Source: an uncultured Bacteroidales bacterium
GTDB lineage: Bacteria > Bacteroidota > Bacteroidia > Bacteroidales > Tenuifilaceae
DNA: 14,490 bases
Assembly: GCA_937915475.1 (NCBI GenBank)
Contig: CALGIR010000242.1
Coordinates: 1-14,490, forward strand
Direction of reading: 5' to 3'
Shown here: piece by piece, positions 1 through 6,790 of the stretch
Position numbering within the stretch: the stretch's first letter is position 1
Layout of the letters: every line of letters starts with the position of its first letter
The notes under the pieces: model-generated
What the model saw: only the letters and a program-made list of their open reading frames with translations
What the model was told of the DNA's origin: nothing
Databases searched by the model: none
Position numbers and translations under genes: made by a program

Positions 1-136
1 AAACATTACCTGGGAGGTTACCCTACGACAGAGGCTATCCAAACTGTTTGAACTAGAACTTGGGTACAACGGCAGATACCTTGGGAATGGTTCTGTAGTT
101 CATAGCGGATCGATGATGGCAAGAGCTTTGTTTTAG
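1..136 (+). CDS. 3' end of an unidentified gene, probable outer-membrane beta-barrel C-terminus
   Basis: An open frame enters from the left edge (first full codon at base 2) and stops at TAG 134-136, giving 44 residues. They begin NITWEVTLRQRLSKLFELEL and end GSMMARALF. The piece alternates polar and hydrophobic residues like paired beta strands and finishes on phenylalanine, the usual last residue of outer-membrane barrels. I do not recognise the family from this fragment. It lies upstream of porW on the same strand, with a possible terminator between them, so it is probably a separate transcription unit. Frame 1 closes at base 49, which supports frame 2 as the coding one. Confidence 0.5.
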   Translation, partial: NITWEVTLRQRLSKLFELELGYNGRYLGNGSVVHSGSMMARALF

Positions 137-142
137 TATGTT

Positions 143-190
143 AAATGGATGCGGGCTGAGGGCTAAGCTATTCAATAGTCCATTTTTTTT
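143..190 (+). terminator. Possible Rho-independent terminator after the first gene
   Basis: AAATGGA (143-149) pairs perfectly with TCCATTT (179-185), and the T tract continues to base 190. The interior holds a small hairpin, CTATT-C-AATAG (168-178). The stem is AT-rich and the loop long, so this is a weak call. The rest of the 137-284 spacer is AT-rich leader; I see no clean TTG-N19-TAnnTTTG promoter in it. Confidence 0.35.
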
Positions 191-284
191 GGTAATATTG
201 TATCATAATTATTAAGGAGATTTTTGTGAAAATTGCAATATCCCACCGATAAATTAGTTGTAGTACCAACAATAAACAAACATA

Positions 285-2963
285 ATGCGGACACTGGGTC
301 TAAAGAATACATTTCGACTTACATTTCTTATTCTTGCGCTTACAGCATGGGGGTGTTCCACAAAAAAGAATACCCCAGTATCTAGAACGTACCATAACGT
401 AACCGCTAGGTACAACTATTTTTTTAATGCAAAGCAGAGTTATTCGAATGCGATTAAAAGAGCAGAAAAAGATTTTGACTATAACTACACATTCCCTTTA
501 CCTGTTTTATTGGTTGGCCAACAGAAGGTAATAAGCATGGTTGGTGGCGATATGGACAGAGCCATAACTAAGAGCACCGATTTAATAAATCTTCACTCAA
601 TTACTGTAAAACCTGAGAGAAAGCGAGGGAAGCAGACATCAAAGGATAAAAAGTTTTATAATCAGAGTGAGTATGTGCGTTGGGTGTGCGATGCTTGGTT
701 GCTAATTGGAAAAGCAAGGGTGTGGAAGGGAAGCTATGATGAAGCACGGATGACCTTTGAGTATGTACTGGTTCAATTCCCCGAAACACCCCTATGGTAT
801 GAGTCGCAAGTATGGCTTGCCCGAATAGAAATGGTTAACGGCGAATTTTTATCGGCTGAGGATAGATTACGCAGCTTGAGTGCAAACCGAAAATACCCCA
901 AAGACAAATACTTTAGTCATTTGTTACAATCAACATGGGCAAGTTACTACTACAAGCAAAATCAGTATGAACCTGCAATTAAGCATTTAAAACAAGCCCT
1001 TGATAATGCTTCTGATAAAGCCCAAAAGCAAAGATATACCTACCTCCTTGCTCAGCTATATCAGAAACAGAAACAATTTACCGAATCGAATAAATATTTT
1101 AAGAGGGTGATAAAGCTTAATCCAAATTACGAGATGAGTTTTAATGCCAAGGTAAATCTTGCATCAAATTTCCAGGGCGGTAAGGGCAGTCAAGATCTTA
1201 TAAAAGCCCTAAACAAGATGACTCGTGATGAGAAGAATACGGAATTTCTCGATCAGATATACTATGCACTTGGAAACATTGAGCAATCGAAGGGGGACAT
1301 GGACAAAGCCATTGGTTACTACCAGTTATCGGCACAGAAAAGCGTAAGTAACAATCACCAGAAAGGTCTTTCGTATCTGGTACTAGCCGACCATTTTTTT
1401 GCAAAACCCAACTATACTTTAAGTCAAGCCTACTACGATAGTGCATACAATGCTTTGGATGAGGATTATCCAAGTTACAAGGATCTTGAAATAAAAACAC
1501 AAAACCTTAATAAACTGGTTGAGAATCTCAATATTGTGTCGCATCAGGATAGTTTACAGCGTATTGCCGCAATGAACTCAAAGGAGAGGGATGCCCTAAT
1601 TGCAGAGCTGATAAAAAGGGTTAGGGATGAAGAGGAAAGGTTGAAAAGTGAAGAACAAGAGGGTCGCGATAGATTTAGCCAATTCCAGCGCTCTCAACGA
1701 GGAGGCATGAATCAGGATCAAGGTGGTAGCTGGTATTTTTATAATCAAGCATCGTTAAGCCAAGGGTTAGCAGAATTTAGCATGCGCTGGGGGCGCCGTA
1801 AACTTGAAGACAACTGGCGTAGGAGCAATAAACGAGAGGTGTTAGATCCGAACGCACAGATGGCACAATCACAGGATACTACTGGAATGCCTCTAAAAAT
1901 TTTGGATAACAAGAGTCGTGAGTTTTATCTACAAGATCTGCCCACAAACGATTCACTAATGGCCATTTCGCATAAATTGATACAGGAGGCGATGTTTAAA
2001 GTGGGTGAAGTGTATGAAAAGGATTTAAAGGATTATCCCGAAGCCATTAAGGCGTATGAAGAGTTGGGTATAAGGTACCCAAAGGGAGAATATACTCTTC
2101 AAGGCTATTACAATTTGTATCAAATCTCCCGTTTTTTGCAAAAGCCATCCGATGAAGAGAAGTACAAGCAGATTATTATTTCGCGCTTCCCAACTAGCGC
2201 TTATGCGCTTATGCTTAGTAACCCAAGTTACGTTCAGAATCTTGAGAAGGAGGATAAGGAGAGGGAAGCGTATTACCAGAATACGTTCAACCTTTTTAGT
2301 AAGGGCGATTTTGCACAGGCAAGTAAGTTGGCAACCGAGGGTATTGAGAAGTACAAGGGTACTGATGTTGAGTCCAAACTTAAATTTATAAAGGCTCAGT
2401 GCATGGGAAGTCGAGGTGATATTTCGGGATATAAGATTGCCCTTACCGAGATAGTTGACAACTATCCTAATACCGAGATAGCAATATCGGCCACTGATAT
2501 AATTCGATTTATCGAACAACGCGAGTTGCAATTGGCCACCGTTCAGAAAACACCCGAGGGCGATTCTCAAGTAGCTGAACAAGAGATGTCTATTTCCGAC
2601 ATCTTTGTAAAACCTGATGGTGAGCATTTATTCTTAGCCCTTGTTCCCAAAGGATCACCCATAAATCAGCTTAGGTTCAATCTAGTATCTTTTAATGTTG
2701 ATAATTTTATCGATGCGAACCTAACGGTTAGCATAAGTGAACTAACAGATTTTGTGAGTGTTATTGCTATTGAAAAGTTTAAGAATAAGGACGAGGCAAT
2801 GGAGTACTACAATGCTATTGGAAAAGAGGAAGGCATTATGGGTGCTGTTAAGCCCGAGGATTATTCGCTTGTGGTGATAAGCCGCAATAATTACAATCAG
2901 TTTCTGAAAGATAAAGCCATTGCAGATTACCTCGGCTTTTTCCGTGCAAACTATTTAAAATAA
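285..2963 (+). CDS. porW: PorW/SprE-family T9SS lipoprotein with TPR repeats
   Basis: 892 residues. The signal peptide ends in a lipobox-like AWGC with Cys24 as the lipidation site, followed by the segment CSTKKNTPVSRTYHNVTARY that I recognise from SprE/PorW proteins. Residues about 130-420 are helical TPR-like repeats. About 420-470 is charged and likely coiled. WYFYNQ starting at W483 plus the following WGRRKLEDNWRRSNK is a second family hallmark. More TPR-like helices cover about 560-720, and a conserved C-terminal domain runs from about 779 to the end (EHLFLALVPKG to FFRANYLK). In this family SprE is needed for gliding and T9SS secretion in Flavobacterium, and PorW for secretion in Porphyromonas, where it is reported to link the PorK/N ring to the Sov translocon. 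It should be anchored in the outer membrane facing the periplasm. porX follows after 7 bases, so the two are surely cotranscribed. The ATG start is chosen because it opens directly into the signal peptide. Confidence 0.88.
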   Translation: MRTLGLKNTFRLTFLILALTAWGCSTKKNTPVSRTYHNVTARYNYFFNAKQSYSNAIKRAEKDFDYNYTFPLPVLLVGQQKVISMVGGDMDRAITKSTDLINLHSITVKPERKRGKQTSKDKKFYNQSEYVRWVCDAWLLIGKARVWKGSYDEARMTFEYVLVQFPETPLWYESQVWLARIEMVNGEFLSAEDRLRSLSANRKYPKDKYFSHLLQSTWASYYYKQNQYEPAIKHLKQALDNASDKAQKQRYTYLLAQLYQKQKQFTESNKYFKRVIKLNPNYEMSFNAKVNLASNFQGGKGSQDLIKALNKMTRDEKNTEFLDQIYYALGNIEQSKGDMDKAIGYYQLSAQKSVSNNHQKGLSYLVLADHFFAKPNYTLSQAYYDSAYNALDEDYPSYKDLEIKTQNLNKLVENLNIVSHQDSLQRIAAMNSKERDALIAELIKRVRDEEERLKSEEQEGRDRFSQFQRSQRGGMNQDQGGSWYFYNQASLSQGLAEFSMRWGRRKLEDNWRRSNKREVLDPNAQMAQSQDTTGMPLKILDNKSREFYLQDLPTNDSLMAISHKLIQEAMFKVGEVYEKDLKDYPEAIKAYEELGIRYPKGEYTLQGYYNLYQISRFLQKPSDEEKYKQIIISRFPTSAYALMLSNPSYVQNLEKEDKEREAYYQNTFNLFSKGDFAQASKLATEGIEKYKGTDVESKLKFIKAQCMGSRGDISGYKIALTEIVDNYPNTEIAISATDIIRFIEQRELQLATVQKTPEGDSQVAEQEMSISDIFVKPDGEHLFLALVPKGSPINQLRFNLVSFNVDNFIDANLTVSISELTDFVSVIAIEKFKNKDEAMEYYNAIGKEEGIMGAVKPEDYSLVVISRNNYNQFLKDKAIADYLGFFRANYLK

Positions 2964-2970
2964 AAAGCAA

Positions 2971-4524
2971 ATGAATGTATCCATACTTTGGGTTGATGAC
3001 GAAATTGACCTACTTAATCCGCATATCCTATTCCTAGAGCAACGTGGTTATGATGTTGCCACAGCAACCAATGGCGACGATGCGCTAGATTTAGTAGCGG
3101 CTAACGATTACGATATTGTGTTCCTCGATGAGAACATGCCAGGAATTAGTGGTCTAGAAACCCTTGCCCTTATTAAGGACAAAAAACCTAACCTGCCCGT
3201 GGTAATGGTAACCAAGAGCGAGGAAGAGAGCATAATGGACCAGGCAGTGGGAGCAAAAATATCCGATTACCTAATAAAACCTGTAAACCCAAAGCAAATA
3301 CTACTCTCGATTAAAAAGCATGTGCATAAGGATAAGCTGGTAAGCGACAAAACTACCACCGATTACCAGCAAGCCTTTGGTCAAATTGGCATGCAGATTA
3401 ATACTGCCAGATCATTCAACGACTGGACTGCCATTTACCGAACCCTAACGCAGTGGAGCCTTCTGCTTACCGAATCAAAAGATCCGGGCATTGCCGAATT
3501 GCTCACAATGCAGCTTACGGAGGCCAATAACGAGTTTGGGAAATTTATCAAATCTAACTACCTAAGCTGGTTCGACCCAAACGAAAGCGATAAGCCAATG
3601 ATGTCGCACAATGTGCTTCGAAATCAGGTTTTTCCTGCGGTTGATAGCGGAACGAATGTACTTTTGGTGGTTATCGATAATTTTAGGTTCGATCAGTGGT
3701 TAGCAGTACAAGACCTGCTCTCGCCCTACTGGAGGGTTGAGAAAGAGCTGATTTACACAAGCATACTGCCAACGGCAACTCAGTATGCACGAAACGCCCT
3801 ATTCTCGGGCTTGATGCCCTTAGAGATACAGCAGAAATACCCTAAGTATTGGATTTTTGATGAGGAGGAAGAGGGAAAGAATCTTTTTGAGCAAGAGCTG
3901 CTTCAGCAACAAATACAACGACTTGGTAATGACTATAGTGTTAGCTACCAGAAGTGCAGCAGCATTAAGCAAACATCACCTCTTGGTTCAAACCTAAAGC
4001 AGGTGCTCAGCAACAACCTAAGCGTGCTGGTTTATAATTTTGTTGATGTTATGTCGCATGCCCGTACTGAGATGGAGATGATGCGCCAGCTGGCTTCCGA
4101 CGAGGCAGCTTACCTTTCGCTCACCCGCAGCTGGTTTAAGCACTCCGATTTGTTCACACTTATAAAAGAGGCCGCCAAAGAAAAGGTTAAGCTGATAATT
4201 ACCACCGACCACGGAACCATAAGGGTACAAAATCCGGTAAAGGTTGTGGGCGATAAGGCTACATCAACAAACCTAAGGTATAAACTGGGCCGAAACCTTA
4301 GCTATAACCCAAAGCATGTATTTGAGATACGCAAACCCGAGGATGCACACCTTCCAAAACCCAACGTTAGCTCATCGTTTATTTTTGCGCTAAACAACGA
4401 TTTTCTAGTGTATCCCAACAACTACAACTACTACGCAAACTACTACCGCGATACTTTTCAGCATGGAGGAGTATCTATTGAGGAGATGCTTATACCCTAT
4501 GTTGAGCTAAAACCGCACGAATAA
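2971..4524 (+). CDS. porX: PorX: response regulator with PglZ-type phosphodiesterase effector domain
   Basis: 517 residues, close to Porphyromonas PorX. Residues 1-120 are a complete receiver domain: acidic pair D9/D10, phospho-acceptor D53 (in FLDENMPG), T81 and K103-P104. About 125-200 is a helical linker. About 228-517 is a PglZ/alkaline-phosphatase-superfamily domain, with likely metal or catalytic positions D236 (VVIDNFRFDQW), T268/T270 (SILPTATQYAR), D359/H363 (FVDVMSHA), D413/H414 (ITTDHGT) and H498 (FQHGG); exact ligand assignment is by pattern only. In P. gingivalis PorX acts with the kinase PorY and sigma factor SigP to control T9SS genes, and its PglZ domain has been reported to act on oligonucleotides. 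All key residues are present, so this copy should be functional. It sits 7 bases after porW and 3 before tsaE; no kinase gene adjoins it. Confidence 0.93.
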   Translation: MNVSILWVDDEIDLLNPHILFLEQRGYDVATATNGDDALDLVAANDYDIVFLDENMPGISGLETLALIKDKKPNLPVVMVTKSEEESIMDQAVGAKISDYLIKPVNPKQILLSIKKHVHKDKLVSDKTTTDYQQAFGQIGMQINTARSFNDWTAIYRTLTQWSLLLTESKDPGIAELLTMQLTEANNEFGKFIKSNYLSWFDPNESDKPMMSHNVLRNQVFPAVDSGTNVLLVVIDNFRFDQWLAVQDLLSPYWRVEKELIYTSILPTATQYARNALFSGLMPLEIQQKYPKYWIFDEEEEGKNLFEQELLQQQIQRLGNDYSVSYQKCSSIKQTSPLGSNLKQVLSNNLSVLVYNFVDVMSHARTEMEMMRQLASDEAAYLSLTRSWFKHSDLFTLIKEAAKEKVKLIITTDHGTIRVQNPVKVVGDKATSTNLRYKLGRNLSYNPKHVFEIRKPEDAHLPKPNVSSSFIFALNNDFLVYPNNYNYYANYYRDTFQHGGVSIEEMLIPYVELKPHE

Positions 4525-4527
4525 GCT

Positions 4528-4953
4528 ATGATATCGATACATGTAAAGAGTTTAGATAAACTTGATTGGACTGCACAGCAAATTTTAGATAATCTAAGCC
4601 CAAACCGTATTGTGTGCTTCTATGGCTCAATGGGCTCTGGCAAAACAACCCTCATAAAATCAATATGTAAAGTTTTGGGGGTAACCGATACGGTTGTTAG
4701 TCCAACATTTGCGCTTATTAACGAGTACACAACAGCCAAAGGTATTCCGATTTACCATTTCGATTTTTATCGGATAAACAAGATTGAAGAGGTGTACGAC
4801 TTTGGATACGAAGAGTATTTCTACTCCAATTCGGGAATCTGTCTTATAGAGTGGCCCGAACTTATTGAAGACCTTTTGCCAACCGAAGGGGTAATTAAGT
4901 ATAAAATTGATGTTAACCCCGACAACAGCAGAACCATAACCCAAATTGATTAG
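4528..4953 (+). CDS. tsaE: TsaE, ATPase of tRNA threonylcarbamoyladenosine (t6A) synthesis
   Basis: 141 residues, normal for TsaE. Walker A P-loop GSMGSGKTT at 33-41, then the conserved SPTFALINEY (58-67), HFDFYRI and LIEWPEL motifs in the family order. TsaE works in the cytoplasm with TsaB and TsaD to put the threonylcarbamoyl group on A37 of ANN-decoding tRNAs. The start is 3 bases after the porX stop, so translation is probably coupled. Linkage of a PglZ response regulator to tsaE is, to my recollection, common in Bacteroidota; nothing in the sequence shows a functional link. It is the last gene of the + operon and faces a - strand gene. In the 4954-5040 spacer I see only a 4-bp hairpin (GTGC-AGCA-GCAC) without a T tract, so no convincing terminator. 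Confidence 0.92.
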   Translation: MISIHVKSLDKLDWTAQQILDNLSPNRIVCFYGSMGSGKTTLIKSICKVLGVTDTVVSPTFALINEYTTAKGIPIYHFDFYRINKIEEVYDFGYEEYFYSNSGICLIEWPELIEDLLPTEGVIKYKIDVNPDNSRTITQID

Positions 4954-5040
4954 TGTGATTTGATTTATTTGGAACTCGTGCAGCAGCACATGAATTGTAG
5001 GGTATATTCTGTTAACTAAACATTACTAATACCATATCCC

Positions 5041-5108
5041 TTAATCATCAAAAAAAAGCCAGTTTCTCCTTTTTTTCTTTTCCTCTTCCGTTTTTGATAC
5101 TGCATGTT
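5041..5108 (-). pseudogene. Remnant of a TonB-dependent receptor 3' end (second copy)
   Basis: Read on the - strand, the last 17 codons give T-E-E-E-K-K-K-R-R-N-W-L-F-F-D-D-stop. This is nearly the same as the tail of the receptor gene ending at 6730 (K-E-E-K-K-K-K-R-R-R-W-L-Y-F-D-D-stop). Nucleotide similarity also covers the 3' flank (AATACCAT then CCCTTAATCATCAAAA), running about 5028-5104 against 6716-6790. Upstream of the charged tail the frame shifts relative to the intact copy and the similarity fades near 5108, so only a stub remains. It implies a duplicated receptor end that was mostly lost or cut off. Confidence 0.7.
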
Positions 5109-5122
5109 GTGTGGCGCAATTT

Positions 5123-5971
5123 TTACCATCTTATAAATATCCCCATATTAAATTCAAATCTGGAATAGCTATGTTTAGGCGGTTCTATCTGTTCTTTTAT
5201 CTTGTTTTCTGAAGTCCATGCTTGAATAGTGCGGGTATAATTAATACTTCTCTTAGAATAGTAATAGCTTGAATTTAGCAAAATGCCAAAAGATGTTTCT
5301 TTTATTCTAAACGCCTTTAATCGTATATCAAGCCTTGGCTGAATATAGGGTTGATAATCTGTTTTTGTTTCATAATGATATTGTAGCCTTTCATTAGATA
5401 ATTTCTTTTTGTGGTAAAAAGTTGCCTCCTCCTTCATAAAAGAAGATATGCCCAAATCACATTTTATTAGGAGCTTAAAAACACCATTATCAATTGGCTT
5501 TAGTGCTGGAGAAAGATAAAAACCTAAATCGTAAGCTGTAAATTGCTGCACATTGTAATCCACTAGGTAATAATCGGGTAAGGCTTGAATTTGATATTCC
5601 TCAAAATAAGTTATCCAATTCTTGTTAAGGGTTGAGCCAACGCCAATTCCTAACCAAGGTCTTAAAAAGTAATGTACTGAAATATCATAATTGTCAGGTA
5701 TAATATCATCCATCATTATTAGCTTTATATCAGCAGACATTTTAGAAAAGAAGTCAAATCTATAACCGAGCTTCATTATTATAAAATCTAAATATTCAGG
5801 GTCATAATCAACATAATTAATAAAATCTAGATTTTCATTTGGCGAGAATTTTTCGATATCGAGTTCTGCAATTCCTACAGAAAAAGAGAACTCTTGATTT
5901 TTAAATGCCAGATTTTGAGCAAATAAATTAAGGCTAATCAAGTAAAATATTATAAAAACAGGAAGCCTCAT
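5123..5971 (-). CDS. Uncharacterised outer-membrane beta-barrel protein
   Basis: 282 residues. A signal peptide is clear at the N-terminus (hydrophobic core VFIIFYLISLNLFA, cleavage likely after Ala18). The mature part is made of short amphipathic stretches rich in Tyr and Phe, such as YLDFIIMKLGYRFDFF and DLGFYLSPALKP, and it ends FNMGIFIRW with a terminal aromatic residue. This is the pattern of a roughly 10-14-strand outer-membrane barrel. I do not recognise a named family and give no substrate. The start lies 3 bases after the stop of the lipoprotein gene, so the two are cotranscribed and probably act together at the outer membrane. The gene is very AT-rich compared with the neighbouring receptor gene, which suggests a different history. 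No strong terminator follows it. Confidence 0.75.
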   Translation of the reverse strand: MRLPVFIIFYLISLNLFAQNLAFKNQEFSFSVGIAELDIEKFSPNENLDFINYVDYDPEYLDFIIMKLGYRFDFFSKMSADIKLIMMDDIIPDNYDISVHYFLRPWLGIGVGSTLNKNWITYFEEYQIQALPDYYLVDYNVQQFTAYDLGFYLSPALKPIDNGVFKLLIKCDLGISSFMKEEATFYHKKKLSNERLQYHYETKTDYQPYIQPRLDIRLKAFRIKETSFGILLNSSYYYSKRSINYTRTIQAWTSENKIKEQIEPPKHSYSRFEFNMGIFIRW

Positions 5972-5974
5972 AGT

Positions 5975-6622
5975 CTAAGATTCAATTATTGTAAATATTA
6001 CGGTCGTACCCAAAAGTTCGTTTCCATTATCTAAAGTTACTTTAACTTCAAGCTGAGCATTTGTGTTTTTTACAGATGTTTTTAGCACAAGTATAATGGA
6101 ACTGCTTTCGGAGTAGGATTGTATACCATTTAGCCATGATATGCCTTGGCTTAAATTATGGTACATATCAAAGTTGTTTCCTGAAGAGCATAAAACCTGT
6201 TCCGATATGTCATCACCTGCTTTTATGGATTCATTGATATCTAATAGTGTTTTTACCTTAATATCAACAACTTTATTCAGTGGAATGTAGCTCGGGTCAT
6301 TATCGTCCGCTCGTGCATTCTGAAATGAGAATGTTTGCATTTTTTTTGGGAAAAATGAAGCCGCATAAAACATTGAAGTATCAGACAGGGTAAGTTTCAA
6401 AGCCACTGCATCAGAATACATTGTATCTGCTGTATTATTATAATCCAGATACCTATTACTATTATCAATGCCTGTAACACTAAGGTTATTGTAGCTTATT
6501 TCTATCGGGTTTTGAGAACATGGGGTACAACTAAAAAACAGCTTAAGCCCGAAACTTAGGGTAAGTAAGATTATCACTTTCGGAATAAAGGATACTTTAT
6601 TTTTATTCTTTTTTTTCTTCAT
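5975..6622 (-). CDS. Uncharacterised lipoprotein, cotranscribed with the barrel gene
   Basis: 215 residues from the ATG at 6622-6620. The N-terminus is MKKKKNKNK, then a hydrophobic segment and FFSC, giving a lipobox with Cys32 as the anchor and another Cys at 35. This start is preferred over the in-frame TTG at 6649, which lies inside the 10-bp repeat and would add nine residues before a typical Lys-rich start. The mature protein (after CTPCSQNP) looks beta-rich with no motif I can name: a VALKLTLSD stretch, a central SSGNNFDMYHNLSQG, and a C-terminal strand pair ending TVIFTIIES. It somewhat resembles Bacteroidota lipoproteins of unknown function (DUF5034-like is a guess not verified). It heads a two-gene unit with its own candidate promoter, 107 bases after the receptor stop codon. 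Confidence 0.75.
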   Translation of the reverse strand: MKKKKNKNKVSFIPKVIILLTLSFGLKLFFSCTPCSQNPIEISYNNLSVTGIDNSNRYLDYNNTADTMYSDAVALKLTLSDTSMFYAASFFPKKMQTFSFQNARADDNDPSYIPLNKVVDIKVKTLLDINESIKAGDDISEQVLCSSGNNFDMYHNLSQGISWLNGIQSYSESSSIILVLKTSVKNTNAQLEVKVTLDNGNELLGTTVIFTIIES

Positions 6623-6657
6623 GGTCGCCGTTATTTTTATGCCACACAACTTGCCAG

Positions 6658-6687
6658 TAAATATATTGAAGTTTCTGATACTCTCAA
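6658..6687 (-). promoter_or_regulatory. Candidate Bacteroidota promoter for the lipoprotein/barrel pair
   Basis: On the - strand TTG (6687-6685) is followed after exactly 19 bases by TATATTTA (6665-6658), one mismatch from the TAnnTTTG -7 consensus. Transcription would begin near 6650, at the edge of the GTTGTGTGGC repeat and about 29 bases before the ATG. Confidence 0.4.
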
Positions 6688-6715
6688 TTCATTGAACTAA
6701 GATTTAGTAAATGAC

Positions 6716-6790
6716 AATACCATTTTCCCTTAATCATCAAAATAAAGCCATCTTCTCCTTTTTTTCTTCTTTTCCTCCTTCGTTTTTTTT
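6716..6790. repeat. Direct repeat, partner of 5028-5104
   Basis: This stretch holds the last codons and 3' flank of the receptor gene. It aligns base by base, with a few small gaps, to 5028-5104; shared blocks include AATACCAT, CCCTTAATCATCAAAA, AAAGCCA and TTCTCCTTTTTTTCTT. The two copies bracket the AT-rich module in the same orientation. Confidence 0.65.

Larger units (their letters stand above)
5106..6650. other. AT-rich two-gene module bounded by a 10-bp inverted repeat
   Basis: GTTGTGTGGC at 5106-5115 has its exact reverse complement GCCACACAAC at 6641-6650, just outside the two - strand genes between them. The interior is much richer in A+T than the receptor region: 14 G/C of 60 bases at 5761-5820 and 22 of 60 at 6301-6360, against 31 of 60 at 7501-7560 and 34 of 60 at 8701-8760 (lines picked by hand). 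The block is flanked outside by the two similar receptor 3' ends. No transposase or integrase gene lies in it, so it is not an autonomous element. The 10-bp match could be chance. Confidence 0.4.

Noticed and set aside
193..260. Promoter for porW
   Set aside because: TAATATTG (193-200) and TAAATTAG (250-257) each miss the -7 consensus and have no TTTG at 19-21 bases upstream (the closest, 223-226, is 23 away).
2025..2627. A 200-codon open frame on the - strand inside porW
   Set aside because: It is wholly antisense to the strongly supported porW gene, has no recognisable domain or start context, and is best explained as a shadow of porW codon use.
4970..5000. Terminator between tsaE and the convergent barrel gene
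   Set aside because: Only a 4-bp GTGC-AGCA-GCAC hairpin without a following T tract on either strand.
6623..6649. Longer start (TTG at 6649) for the lipoprotein gene
   Set aside because: The ATG at 6622 opens directly into a Lys-rich lipoprotein signal peptide; the extra nine residues would begin inside the inverted repeat and almost at the predicted transcription start.
5106..6650. Insertion sequence
   Set aside because: No transposase or recombinase lies between the 10-bp inverted repeats, and no clear target-site duplication of the usual size is visible directly outside them.
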